Shown piece after piece: positions 25,869-36,200 of a DNA stretch of 64,000 nt; position 1 is the first letter of the stretch; the number at the start of each line of letters is the position of its first letter. The stretch is from the NCBI RefSeq assembly GCF_009193295.2, contig NZ_CP059973.1, forward strand, positions 4,712,001 to 4,776,000, in the 5' to 3' direction. Made by a program: the position numbers and the translations under genes. The stretch is from Bacteroides luhongzhouii (GTDB lineage Bacteria > Bacteroidota > Bacteroidia > Bacteroidales > Bacteroidaceae). The notes under the pieces were generated by a model. It worked only from the letters and a program-made list of their open reading frames with translations, had not been told where the DNA came from and made no database searches.

Positions 25869-26402
25869 ATGATTATGGCAAAGAAAGTTGCAGTTTTAGC
25901 AGTGAATCCGGTAAATGGTTGTGGATTATTCCAATATTTGGAAGCGTTTTTCGAGAATGGCATTTCATATAAAGTATTTGCTGTATCGGATACGAAAGAG
26001 ATTAAAACAAATTCAGGAATCAGCTTGACAGTAGATGATGTAATTGCTAATTTGAAGGGGCATGAAGATGAATTTGACGCACTCGTTTTCTCTTGTGGCG
26101 ATGCAGTGCCTGTATTTCAGCAGAATGCCGATAAGCCTTATAATGTAGATTTGATGCAAGTTATTAAAACATTTGGGGATAAAAAGAAAATTATGATCGG
26201 ACATTGTGCCGGTGCAATGATGTTTGACTTTACCGGTATAACCAAAGGAAAAAAAGTAGCAGTTCACCCATTAGCCAAGCCAACTATTCAGAACGGAACA
26301 GCTACCGATGAGAAATCAGAAATAGATGGTAACTTATTCACCGCTCAAGATGAAAATACCATTTGGACAATGTTACCACACATAATTGAAGCATTAAAAT
26401 AA
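25869..26402 (+). CDS. DJ-1/PfpI-family (glutamine amidotransferase-like) protein
   Basis: 177 residues (175 if the ATG at 25875 is used). A compact flavodoxin-like DJ-1/PfpI domain. The nucleophile elbow is KKIMIGHCAGAMMFD with Cys at about residue 118. Near the N-terminus AVNPVNGCGLFQYLEAFFEN replaces the usual DG(F/V) and Glu region. Family members act on glyoxal/methylglyoxal or as chaperone-like redox proteins; the activity here is not established. Divergent from the HxlR regulator, which probably controls it. Confidence 0.85.
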   Translation: MIMAKKVAVLAVNPVNGCGLFQYLEAFFENGISYKVFAVSDTKEIKTNSGISLTVDDVIANLKGHEDEFDALVFSCGDAVPVFQQNADKPYNVDLMQVIKTFGDKKKIMIGHCAGAMMFDFTGITKGKKVAVHPLAKPTIQNGTATDEKSEIDGNLFTAQDENTIWTMLPHIIEALK

Positions 26403-26478
26403 TGCCTACAGTGTAGATACAAAATAATAAATATAAATACTATAACACAAATCTACACATCCCAATATGGAAAGGCAT

Positions 26479-26539
26479 GTTCCTTTAAAAGAAACGATGC
26501 GTTTCTCGGTGTACAACAAGTCGTTTCTTTTAAAGGAAC
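26479..26539. repeat. Array C: three 17-bp units on an exact 22-bp period
   Basis: GTTCCTTTAAAAGAAAC (26479), GTTTCTCGGTGTACAAC (26501) and GTTTCTTTTAAAGGAAC (26523) start exactly 22 bp apart. Units 1 and 3 are reverse complements, and the complementarity extends to 19 bp (26479-26497 with 26521-26539). Smaller inverted repeats (GAAACG/CGTTTC, CAAGTCGT/ACGACTTG) are nested. The array ends four bases before the histidine-kinase remnant. Confidence 0.8.
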
Positions 26540-26542
26540 GAC

Positions 26543-26752
26543 TTGACGGATACAGGTATGAGGATCGCTCCGGATAAAGCCGGCCGAGTATCCGAACGTT
26601 TTGTAAAACTTAATTCTTATTCAAAAGGCACAGGATTAGGTTTATCTCTTTGCAGAAGCATTATTGAACACCTCGGGGGTAGTATTGGTGTTGAATCCGA
26701 CTCAGGGGTTGGTTCCCGTTTCTGGTTCACGCATCCTTATAAAGTTAAATAA
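26543..26752 (+). pseudogene. Histidine-kinase C-terminal fragment (ATPase domain remnant)
   Basis: About 69 codons encode only the G1-G2 end of a HATPase_c domain: TDTGMRIAPDKAGRVSERFV, KLNSYSKGTGLGLSLCRSII and GVGSRFWFTHPYK, then a stop. The match to the corresponding part of the full-length kinase just downstream (KLNSFQQGTGLGLSICHTLV) is close. There is no ATG; an in-frame stop lies in array C immediately upstream. The N-box, H-box and sensor are absent. It is a decayed paralogue, truncated precisely at the repeat array. Confidence 0.82.
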
Positions 26753-26842
26753 GAAACCCGTCTAATCTAGAGAAAAGTGTATAAACTTCTCTCTCTATTT
26801 ACTTTTTATGGTCAAAATTAAGTTTAATTCATTTATTATTAA

Positions 26843-26850
26843 TACATTTG
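26843..26850 (+). promoter_or_regulatory. -7 box (TACATTTG) of the hybrid kinase gene
   Basis: TACATTTG matches TAnnTTTG and lies 42 bp before the ATG at 26893. It also falls downstream of the first possible codon of the open frame, which rules out the longer start. The -33 element is not clear. Confidence 0.45.
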
Positions 26851-26892
26851 CAGCCACATAAACTTAATAAACCATCAGAAAATTTAATTTTA

Positions 26893-29800
26893 ATGACAAT
26901 ACACAATCAAACAAAAGCAAAAACCTTTCATCTAATAGAACTTTTTTTATCGTTCTATTTATTATTTACTTTCACTACTCCTATTTTAGCCCAAAAAGAT
27001 TCAGTGAACCCATCTAATTATCTTCTAATTATCAACTCATATACAGAAGCTTCTCCCTGGAGTTTTAGAATGATTTCCGCAATAACCGAATACACACAAA
27101 ATATTCCTCAACTAGCACTCTATACCGAACATATGAATATGCTAATGATGGACACAGACTCTACCTTAAAAGAGTTCAGACAAATGTTGTATAAAAAATA
27201 CGAACATCATTCCCCACAAATACTAATATTAATAGGGAATTCCAGTATGATATTACGGAACGACTTCAGGAAGATGTGGGGAAATGTCCCGATTATATTA
27301 TGCGCCGAAGAAGACTATATCGGACCGAAAAAGTTTTATCTCCAAAAGAAACCAATTGACGTATCTGCAAGAATCCCAATTGCAGAGATAGCCAAGAACT
27401 ACAATCTCACTTTCTTACATTCTAATTTTTATATTAAAGAAAATATAGAACTAATTTTCCGAATGACCCCAAACATAAAGAATTTCATATTTATCGGTGA
27501 CGAACGGCAAAACAACCAAACTTACAACATTATTATCGAGCAAGAATTAAAGAAGAATCATCCGGGTATCAATTATCAATTCATATCTCCTCAAAAGATG
27601 CGGATCAATCACTTATTGGACACCCTTTATTCTATTGACCCCAAAATAACAGGAATACTCTTTTCTTCCTGGTTCTATAAACATACATTTGCCGGAAACA
27701 CTTCGCTGGTTACAAATTCTCACCAGCTAATCTCAGCGACTTCCGCCCCTTTGTTCAGTCTTGGCATGTCAACAATCAAGGACAATACAGGAGGAACGAT
27801 AGGCGGATATGTCTACGACCAAGACAAATACAACAAAAAAATAATACAAGTAATCCAATCAATACTAAATGGGAAACAGGCAGCCAATATTCCTTTTTAC
27901 GAACCTACGGACGCTGCCCCTACGATCAATTACAGTATATTGCTCCGCAAAGGATTATCGCCACGATTATGCCCTTCCAACACGATTTTCTTTAATAAGC
28001 CACCCACATTTTGGGAACAATACGGATATTTCCTTTTAGGAGCAATAGTTTGTTTCATACTGCTTGCTCTATTCTTTCAATACCGTTTCAATCATCTAAA
28101 TAAATTGAATATACAACAGAAAGAAATCGATGCGATGACTTCCTACAAGAACCTAATCAACAATATGCCTATACTTTATATGCAAGAAGAGTTAATCATG
28201 AATGAAAAAGGCACACCAATAGAGTTAATATACCGGAATGTAAACTCCCAATTTGAAAAAAAATTCTTCCACAAAGAAGAAGTTATAGGCAAAAAGGCTA
28301 GTGAGTTATTCCCGGAATCTATGAAGGAATTCCTGCATTTCACAAAAATGTCACTTACTGAAAACAGAGCTATCACCTTTCCATATTATTTCAAACAGAT
28401 AGATGCATTTTATGATATAGTCCTGAAAGGTACTCACCACAATAACATTGTTGATATTTTCTGTCTGGACAGTACTGAACTATACAAAGCCCAACAAAAA
28501 TTGAGTGCTACCAACAAAAAGCTCGCAATGGCACTGGACGTAGCCAATATTGTGCCCTGGAAATGGGATTTATTAAGCAAAACAATACTTTGCGACATCA
28601 ACAAACCCATTGAACTTAGCACAAATGAAGATAATATAAATGAAGAACAGTTGGCAGTGCCCGACTCTCAATACTTCTCTAAGATATTCAAAGAAGACCG
28701 CAAGCGTGTAGAAAAGGCCTACGAAGATCTGCTAGAAGGACGCTTGGATAAGGTAAGGGAAGAATATCGTATAGTCAACATACAAAATAACATCCACAGA
28801 ATAGAATGGGTGGAAGCACAGGCTGCCGTAGAGACTCGTGATGAAAACGGAAAGCCACTAACGCTGGTAGGCTCCTCGCTAGTTATCACCAAACGGAAAA
28901 AGATGGAAATGGAGTTAACTACAGCCCGAGACCGGGCAGAAGAATCCAATCGCCTCAAATCTGCTTTCCTTGCAAATATGAGCCATGAAATCCGTACTCC
29001 TCTCAACGCCATTGTCGGTTTTTCCGGTATATTGGCATCAACAGAGGAAGAAGAAGAAAAACAGGAGTACGTGAGCATCATTGAAAACAATAATACTCTG
29101 TTACTACAATTAATCAGCGATATTCTGGATTTATCAAAGATTGAAGCCGGGACATTGGAATTTCAGTATTCCAACATAGACTTGAATAAAGTGATGAATG
29201 AGTTAACAAGCTCATTACAGCTAAAAATCAAATCGGACAAAGTACAGCTAAGTTGCCATCCGACAATGGAAACCTGCTTTATACATACTGAAAAGAACCG
29301 TCTATCGCAGTTACTCATCAATCTGATAAGCAATGCTATCAAATTTACGGCCGAAGGGTATATTCGTTTTGGCTATGAACTTCGCGACAAAGAAATCTAT
29401 TTTTATGTCAGTGATACCGGTTGCGGCATACCTAAAGACAAACAGAAAAGCATTTTCGGACGCTTCGTCAAACTAAACAGCTTTCAACAAGGTACAGGAT
29501 TAGGACTTTCTATCTGCCACACATTGGTCGAACGTATGGGAGGTTCTATCGGAGTAGACTCGGAAGAAGGAAAAGGTTCGACATTCTGGTTCACACTACC
29601 ATACAAGCCCGCAATGGCTGTAGATGAAAATACCCAAAAGATGGAAATTCAACCAATAACCATAGAAAAAAACAAGTTCAGCATTCTAATAGCAGAAGAT
29701 AATGACAGCAACTATAAACTGTTTGCATCCATATTAAAGGGAGAGTATCAATTGATTCATGCCTGGAATGGACAAGAGGCAGTAGAAATATTCAAAAAGT

Positions 29801-30045
29801 ATAATCCGCAAATTATATTAATGGACATCAATATGCCTGTCATGGATGGCTACGAAGCAACCAAAGAAATCCGGAAATACTCGGCTAAAGTCCCTATCAT
29901 TGCCATTACCGCCTTTGCCTATGCTTCAGATGAGCAGAAAGTGATAGAGAGTGGATTCGACGGTTATATGCCTAAGCCTATTAATGCACGCCAACTGAAA
30001 GCCCAATTGATGGACATCATGCAAAAACGCATCATCCTGCTATAA
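26893..30045 (+). CDS. Hybrid sensor histidine kinase/response regulator
   Basis: 1050 residues. Signal anchor (about 10-35), then a periplasmic domain (about 40-370) resembling ABC-type substrate-binding sensors (LLIINSYTEASPWSFRMISA). A membrane helix lies near 376-398 (YGYFLLGAIVCFILLALFFQ). Two PAS-like domains (about 410-545 and 550-680) precede HisKA with the phospho-His in FLANMSHEIRTPLNAIVGFS (about residue 697). HATPase_c contains LINLISNAIKFTAEG, DTGCGIPKDK and GTGLGLSICH. The receiver carries the phospho-Asp in IILMDINMPVMDGYEATKEI (about residue 977). No DNA-binding domain, so output must pass to another partner. ATG 26893 is used because the longer frame lacks an ATG. Only 8 bp separate its stop from the convergent LytTR gene. 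Confidence 0.92.
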   Translation: MTIHNQTKAKTFHLIELFLSFYLLFTFTTPILAQKDSVNPSNYLLIINSYTEASPWSFRMISAITEYTQNIPQLALYTEHMNMLMMDTDSTLKEFRQMLYKKYEHHSPQILILIGNSSMILRNDFRKMWGNVPIILCAEEDYIGPKKFYLQKKPIDVSARIPIAEIAKNYNLTFLHSNFYIKENIELIFRMTPNIKNFIFIGDERQNNQTYNIIIEQELKKNHPGINYQFISPQKMRINHLLDTLYSIDPKITGILFSSWFYKHTFAGNTSLVTNSHQLISATSAPLFSLGMSTIKDNTGGTIGGYVYDQDKYNKKIIQVIQSILNGKQAANIPFYEPTDAAPTINYSILLRKGLSPRLCPSNTIFFNKPPTFWEQYGYFLLGAIVCFILLALFFQYRFNHLNKLNIQQKEIDAMTSYKNLINNMPILYMQEELIMNEKGTPIELIYRNVNSQFEKKFFHKEEVIGKKASELFPESMKEFLHFTKMSLTENRAITFPYYFKQIDAFYDIVLKGTHHNNIVDIFCLDSTELYKAQQKLSATNKKLAMALDVANIVPWKWDLLSKTILCDINKPIELSTNEDNINEEQLAVPDSQYFSKIFKEDRKRVEKAYEDLLEGRLDKVREEYRIVNIQNNIHRIEWVEAQAAVETRDENGKPLTLVGSSLVITKRKKMEMELTTARDRAEESNRLKSAFLANMSHEIRTPLNAIVGFSGILASTEEEEEKQEYVSIIENNNTLLLQLISDILDLSKIEAGTLEFQYSNIDLNKVMNELTSSLQLKIKSDKVQLSCHPTMETCFIHTEKNRLSQLLINLISNAIKFTAEGYIRFGYELRDKEIYFYVSDTGCGIPKDKQKSIFGRFVKLNSFQQGTGLGLSICHTLVERMGGSIGVDSEEGKGSTFWFTLPYKPAMAVDENTQKMEIQPITIEKNKFSILIAEDNDSNYKLFASILKGEYQLIHAWNGQEAVEIFKKYNPQIILMDINMPVMDGYEATKEIRKYSAKVPIIAITAFAYASDEQKVIESGFDGYMPKPINARQLKAQLMDIMQKRIILL

Positions 30046-30053
30046 AACGAAAA

Positions 30054-30854
30054 TCAATAATTTAGCCACACTTTGAAAGCGGCTATTTTATCTTTACTGA
30101 CTATGATTTTATCTTTGAAGGGAGGTAAGACGTGCACAACGACCTTACCCAGAAAATAAGGTTCGATACGCTGAATAGCATCCACGGAAACGAGTGTCTG
30201 GCGATTGGTCCGAAAGAACACATCCGGATCCAATTGTTCGCAAAGTTTATCCAATGAAAAATCCAAAACATATTCTTTATTATTCCTGGTAACTACAAAA
30301 GTGAGTTTGTTCTCTGAATAGAAATAAGAGACATCACTCACTGCCAACGTAAAAAGTTTATTACCGGAAGAAATAAGAAAACGAGTACGATATCTTTTAT
30401 TTTCTATTCCCGGAAGCCTTTGAATATCAGACAAACTCTCCAACACTTCCAATAAACGGTTCTCCCGATTAAAATCATGAATATATTTTTCCGTCAGATT
30501 CTCGAAACGCTCAATAGTCTGCAATAAGCGTTCCTGATGAATCGGTTTCAACAAATAATCAATGCTATTCACGGTAAAAGCACGAACAGCATATTCGTCG
30601 TAAGCGGTGGTAAAAACAATCATACTATCCGGGCGAGCCTGTTCAATCAACATAAATGAGTTGCCATCTGTCAACTGAATGTCCAGAAACAGGAGTTCCG
30701 GATGAGAATTTGTGCGAAACCATTCAACGGATTCTTCAATAGTACCGGGTAGAATCATCACCTCCCAATCCGGACGAAGTGACTGTATCATCTCATGTAA
30801 CAAACGTGCTGCCGGCACTTCATCTTCTATAATAGCAACTTTTATTTTATTCAT
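30054..30854 (-). CDS. LytTR-family response regulator
   Basis: 266 residues. The receiver (about 1-120) has acidic residues IEDE near the N-terminus, phospho-Asp in PELLFLDIQLTDGNSF, and the Lys in IDYLLKPIHQERLLQ. A linker leads to a LytTR DNA-binding domain (about 155-265; RYRTRFLISSGNKLFTLAVS, FRTNRQTLVSVDAIQRIEPY). It overlaps the sensor kinase gene by 4 bp (ATGA) and is the last gene of the RND efflux operon, so it presumably controls that operon or envelope genes. Confidence 0.93.
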   Translation of the reverse strand: MNKIKVAIIEDEVPAARLLHEMIQSLRPDWEVMILPGTIEESVEWFRTNSHPELLFLDIQLTDGNSFMLIEQARPDSMIVFTTAYDEYAVRAFTVNSIDYLLKPIHQERLLQTIERFENLTEKYIHDFNRENRLLEVLESLSDIQRLPGIENKRYRTRFLISSGNKLFTLAVSDVSYFYSENKLTFVVTRNNKEYVLDFSLDKLCEQLDPDVFFRTNRQTLVSVDAIQRIEPYFLGKVVVHVLPPFKDKIIVSKDKIAAFKVWLNY

Positions 30855-31885
30855 GGAAATAAGGGAGTTTTTACGATAAATTTATCCGTTTTATTTTCTA
30901 TCACAATATCCCGATTGCAAAGGAGTTTGTAACGGGCAGAAAGGTTCTTCAAACCCATCCCCGAAACTACTCCGCATTTTTTAGTTCGGATCGGATTACT
31001 AATTATCAAGGCCGGAGGTTCTTCTACACTACACAATTCAATAACCATCGGTTTTCTCGAATGAATAACATTGTGTTTGATAACATTCTCTACCAATAAT
31101 TGAAGTGTCAAAGGTGGCATCTTCATCTCCTCACATTTATCTGAAATATAGTTGTGAACATGAATGCAATTGCCTAATCGAACTTGATGAAGGAAGATAT
31201 ATGAATCAAGAAAACCTAGTTCATCTTTCAGCGTCACCAAGCGCTGCTTCTGACATTGAAGAATATAACGATACACATCAGAAAGATGTTGTGTGAACAA
31301 TTCCGCATTTTTAGGATTATATCGGATTTCAGAAATCAATGTATTCAGACTATTGAACAAGAAATGCGGATTCAACTGATTTTGAAGAGCTGTATAGCGT
31401 GCTATATTATTTTCTTCTTGCAAAGTGGCCGCCTGCTTCTGTAATTTAAGCGAGTGTTGCATAGATCGGTTAGCAAGCAGTAAGCCTAAAATCACTAACT
31501 CCACTAGCCAGACTACTATCAATATACGCCACCCTCCATTGGGAAAGACAAAAGGATGTGATGCACCAACCAAAAGTTTGGCAGTCACTAGCAGTCCATA
31601 ATTAAGCAAAAAAAACATCACCATCACCATTGTATAAATAAGAATCAACTTCCTGCGACGATAAATATTCACTGAATACTGATTGTCAACCCAGGTAGTC
31701 AGATGAACAGTAGAATATCCCAGTAAATTGAATGCGATAATGAAGAACAGAAACATCCCTAAAGAATATAATGCATCTGACACATTATCAGAAAGTTCTA
31801 CATAGTTGGCCAGTAAAAAGAAAGAAAAGACGCCTAATCCTGAAAACAGCGTACTATATAGTATATGGTTTAGTTTTATATCCAT
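30851..31885 (-). CDS. LytS/YehU-type sensor histidine kinase
   Basis: 344 residues from the ATG at 31885 (MDIKLNHILYSTLFSGLGVF). Four membrane helices fill about residues 8-135, then a coiled coil (SMQHSLKLQKQAATLQEENN). The His_kinase domain has the phospho-His in LQNQLNPHFLFNSLNTLISE, and the catalytic domain has LQLLVENVIKHNVIHSR and VVSGMGLKNLSARYKLLCN. There is no periplasmic domain of note, so the membrane helices are the probable sensor. Coupled to the LytTR regulator by a 4-bp overlap and placed 30 bp after the TolC gene. Confidence 0.93.
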   Translation of the reverse strand: MDIKLNHILYSTLFSGLGVFSFFLLANYVELSDNVSDALYSLGMFLFFIIAFNLLGYSTVHLTTWVDNQYSVNIYRRRKLILIYTMVMVMFFLLNYGLLVTAKLLVGASHPFVFPNGGWRILIVVWLVELVILGLLLANRSMQHSLKLQKQAATLQEENNIARYTALQNQLNPHFLFNSLNTLISEIRYNPKNAELFTQHLSDVYRYILQCQKQRLVTLKDELGFLDSYIFLHQVRLGNCIHVHNYISDKCEEMKMPPLTLQLLVENVIKHNVIHSRKPMVIELCSVEEPPALIISNPIRTKKCGVVSGMGLKNLSARYKLLCNRDIVIENKTDKFIVKTPLFP

Positions 31886-31915
31886 AAGATTCTTTTTACA
31901 CAAAGTTACTGCTTT

Positions 31916-33220
31916 TTACCGATAATCATAACTATGAAGCGCTTTTATTAATTCCGAATAATAGCCTTGTGCGGATGCTTTCGCTTCTACATAGTTCACT
32001 TGCGAAGTTTGCCGGTAAGTTTGCGCGTCAATCACTTCCACTACAGAAACTTTGCCCTCATTATAGCGTTCCACCGCTTTTGCTTCATTTTCTTCTGCTT
32101 TGGCAAGCGAACTTCCACTCAAGCGCACCCGTTCGATAGCCCGTAACAAGGCTTTACGTGCCACGCTAATTTCCAATTCCACTTGGTCCACTATCTTGTT
32201 CAGGTTATCTTCCGCCATCCCTACTCGAAAGGAAGCAGCCCGCTTTTCGCTTTTTCGTTTTCCCCACTCAAAAATGGGTACGGACACTTTTGCATAAACT
32301 GCATAATTCGGATCTAAATCTTTCCGGAAGTTGTATCCGGGAGACGAATAACTCCCATCTATTCCTACATAAAATTGAGGTTTAAATCGCGAATCATTCA
32401 GCCTTTTTGTACTTTCAGCAATACGAATCCTGTCATAAGCTATTTGAATTTCAGGACGATCCGTACCGGTAGATACCCAAATAGAATCATCGACCACCAC
32501 CAGCGGTATCTGTTCATCCAACTCCGTCGAGAACTCCAAATCAACACCAATTATAGAATTTAATGCCATCCGTCCCGTTTCTAAATTACTCTGTGCCTGA
32601 AGCAACTGATATTCTGCTTCATTCAGTTTCACTTCCGCCATCAATAAGTCTTGCGGATCAGCAAAACCGACCTCTACCCTCTCTTTAATTGTCTTGACCA
32701 AAGAGGCGATCGAATTGCGAAAATCTTCAGCTACATCGACTATTTCCCGACGAGCTACGGCGCTCCAATATTGAACATCCGTTTGATAACAAACAGCATC
32801 ATTCAGCACTTTCACCTGATTACCCGCCAAAGATTGTTGATGTTGCGCCATACGGATAGACTCCAGCACATACCCTCCCGTATATACCGGCTGAAGAATG
32901 GAAAGAGAAGCTCCATACTTTAACTGCTGTCCTTCCACAGTCTTCGATAATCCTAAGGAAGGCACATCCAAAGACAATTCCAATGGGTTTCCGGTATACT
33001 GGAAGTTGGCTGCACCGGAAAGTTTTGGTTTCAAATCCGCACGTGCTGATTTTTCGACTTCCACACTGGCAGCAATATTCTTTTCGGCTGCCTTCAAATC
33101 ATGATTATAATCTAATGCCATCGTCCGATATTTCTCCAACAATACGCTTTGTTGCCCTAAAACCGGCAAAGCCCCAAAAGCGAAACAACTGAACAACAGG
33201 CTGAATATATTTTTTTTCAT
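31916..33220 (-). CDS. TolC-family outer-membrane channel of the RND system
   Basis: 434 residues. Signal peptide MKKNIFSLLFSCFAFGALPVLGQ, then two outer-membrane-efflux domains with long helices (LDYNHDLKAAEKNIAASVEV, NEGKVSVVEVIDAQTYRQTS). Its start lies 2 bp after the RND stop and its stop 30 bp before the sensor kinase, so it is the third gene of the five-gene operon and the outer-membrane exit for the RND pump. Confidence 0.92.
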   Translation of the reverse strand: MKKNIFSLLFSCFAFGALPVLGQQSVLLEKYRTMALDYNHDLKAAEKNIAASVEVEKSARADLKPKLSGAANFQYTGNPLELSLDVPSLGLSKTVEGQQLKYGASLSILQPVYTGGYVLESIRMAQHQQSLAGNQVKVLNDAVCYQTDVQYWSAVARREIVDVAEDFRNSIASLVKTIKERVEVGFADPQDLLMAEVKLNEAEYQLLQAQSNLETGRMALNSIIGVDLEFSTELDEQIPLVVVDDSIWVSTGTDRPEIQIAYDRIRIAESTKRLNDSRFKPQFYVGIDGSYSSPGYNFRKDLDPNYAVYAKVSVPIFEWGKRKSEKRAASFRVGMAEDNLNKIVDQVELEISVARKALLRAIERVRLSGSSLAKAEENEAKAVERYNEGKVSVVEVIDAQTYRQTSQVNYVEAKASAQGYYSELIKALHSYDYR

Positions 33221-33222
33221 CT

Positions 33223-36200
33223 TTATTTTCCTTTTACTTTATAGAACATAGAATATAAGGCAGGCGTAACGAACAACGTCAGCCCCGTAGCAAAAGTCAG
33301 TCCGAAAATAATGGTGGCGGCCATACCTCCAAAAGCAACATCAAACAATAGAGGTACCATACCGAAAATAGTAGTGGTGGCCGCCATCAAGACCGGTCGG
33401 GTTCTGGAGACGGTAGCTTCAATGATAGAAGTATATAAATCAACACCGCTTCGGTGCTGGACATTAATCTCATCAATCAATACAATTACATTCTTTATAA
33501 TCATTCCGAGTAATCCCAGCCAACCAGCTATAGGAAAAAATCCAAAATCAAATCCCGTCAACAACATTCCGACTGCAATTCCTATCAGCGACAAAGGCAA
33601 AATGCAAATAATAATCACCGGCTCACGGAAATTGCCAAACAGTGCTACCAAAATAACCACTAGCGCAAGAAATGCCAGCGGAAAATATTTCGCGATAGCC
33701 TGCATCGCTTCACCCTGATCCTTATATTGAGCATCCCAAAAGAAAGTATACCCTTCCGGAAGCTGAATTTCTTCAATCTCTTTCCGTATCTCACCATGCA
33801 CTTCCGCCATAGTATACCCCGGTTTCACACCACACATAGCTGCCATAGACAGTTGACGATTGTAGGTTCTTATTTGCGGAAATTCCCATGTCGTTTCTAT
33901 TTTTTCGGTCACTTGCGAAAGCGGAGCCGACTTCTCGCCGTTCCAACTCGAAAAATCTCCTAACGCATTAGCATCCGTAATATCTACACATCCCGATTTC
34001 AACAGTACAGGAACTTTCTTTTCATCGTCCCGATAAATGCCGACAGGCAATCCGTCATTAATAGATTTGACAGACTCCATCATGGAAGCTTTCGTAATTC
34101 CCAATGCTCCGGCCTTCACCGGATCATACACCGGACGAATCACCATCGACATATTCCCCCACTCATTGCGGGCATCTGCGACTTTAGGATTTCGTCGCAT
34201 AACCTCAATGGCCTGACCAACCAACGAATCGAGTACAGCTGGGTCCGGTCCCAAGAAACGGGCTTCAATAACAGCTTCCGTCAGCGGACTCAACTCAAAC
34301 TTATTCACTTTTATCAAAGGATCAGGATATTTCAACGAAATGGAATCCTGTAAACGGGCATGTAACTGGCGAGATAGCTTTGATGTCTTACACTTCACCA
34401 ATATTTGTGCATAATTGGATTGAGGCCCAAAAGAAACATTCGACAGATAATAGCGTGGCGGAGTTCTTCCAACATAAGTTGATACCATCTCCGTCTCCGA
34501 TTGCTCCCGGATATATGTTGCCATGTCCATTGCCTGCCGGTCGGTCTCGTCAATCTGTGTTCCTTCGGGCAGCCACATATCCAAAGTGAAATATTGCTTG
34601 TCCAATGCAGGAACAAATACTTTCGGAATAAACTTAAAACTCCAGGCCGACAACACTAGCATCACAACCATACAACCGATTGTTGCATACCGATAACGAA
34701 TCACCCATCTCAATGCACCGCGAAACTTGTCGTAATATTTACCTGCAAAAAGAGCTGCCTTTAGTTCGTTGGGTCTAGGCCGACGGACAAACTCCTGAAT
34801 GAAAAAAGGAGTCTGCGTCAACGCAAAAACCCAACTGAACATCAGCGAAACGCCGATAACTACAACTAAGGATGACAGTAATTCGCCGGTGATATGTGGC
34901 GAATAATATATAGGTAAAAAAGTTAGAATCGCAATGATAGTTGCCGCTAACAGTGGCAACGCAGTTGAAGAGCAGGCCCGCATAATAGCCACTCGTTTAC
35001 GCATGCCCCGCTGCATATTGACTAATGCTGAATCGGACACAACAATCGCGTTATCCACCAACATTCCCATTGCAATAATAATGGCAGCCAACGACATACG
35101 CTGCAAAGCTATTCCTTGCGTCAGCATCACAATCAACGTTGCAAAAATAGAGAATACCAAGCCACTGCCTATCAGAATTCCATTTTTGAATCCGATAAAA
35201 AATAACAGAATAGCGACGACCGTCACCACAGAGATAATCAGATTCAGGATAAACCCTTGATTTGCCACTGCCGATTCATAACCTTGATCATAAATCGTCT
35301 GCAACTCAAATCCGTCAGGCATTGTTTCTGCAAACTGTTCAATCTTATCCTTCACAGCTTCTGCCATATCTACCACATTTCCTGTTGGCACAGTAGATAT
35401 GGCAATGCCTACCGCAGGATTTCCATCAATACGCATTTTATTACTGGAAGGCGACTGATAACTTTCTTTGATCTCCGCAATATCTGCCAACCGGAAATGT
35501 TCTCCTGTACGCGATACGATTGTCATATTCCTTATATCATCCAAAGAATAGAAATTTCCGGTTGATTCAATCCGTATCCTGTTCACACCGGCATCGATTC
35601 CTCCGGCATCTACAACTCTGTTTTGCGCATCAAAAGCCCGGGAAATATCCATTGTAGTAATCCCGCTTTGTGCCATAACGGAAGGAGTGAGTATCACATC
35701 AATCGTCGGGGGTTGTACTCCATAAATCTCGACCTTTGCTACATCCTTTACTTTAAGCAACTCATTTTTAATAAGTTTGGCCTGTTCCTCCAACTCACGA
35801 TAAGAATATCCTTCCCCTGTCAGTCCATAGAAAACACCCAGCACATCACCAAAATCATCATTCACAACAGACGGCCCCGCTCCTGCCGGCAGTTTCGACT
35901 GTACATCATTCACCTTTCGCCGAAGTTTATCCCACAGTTGCTGCATTTCGTCCGCACGAATTTCCTTTTTCACATAAACCGTTATCTTGGAAAGCCCTGC
36001 TCTGTTTTCTGTTTTCAGATAATATAATTCACCCAAAGACTGTATCGATTCTTCCAATACATCAGTCACCTGCGACTGCACTTCAGAAGGAGAAGCACCC
36101 GAATAAGGAGTCAACACCAATGCTTGTTTTATAGTAAATGGAGCATCTTCCAGTTTACCCATCTTGACATAAGCAAGCAGTCCTCCTCCCAACACCAATA

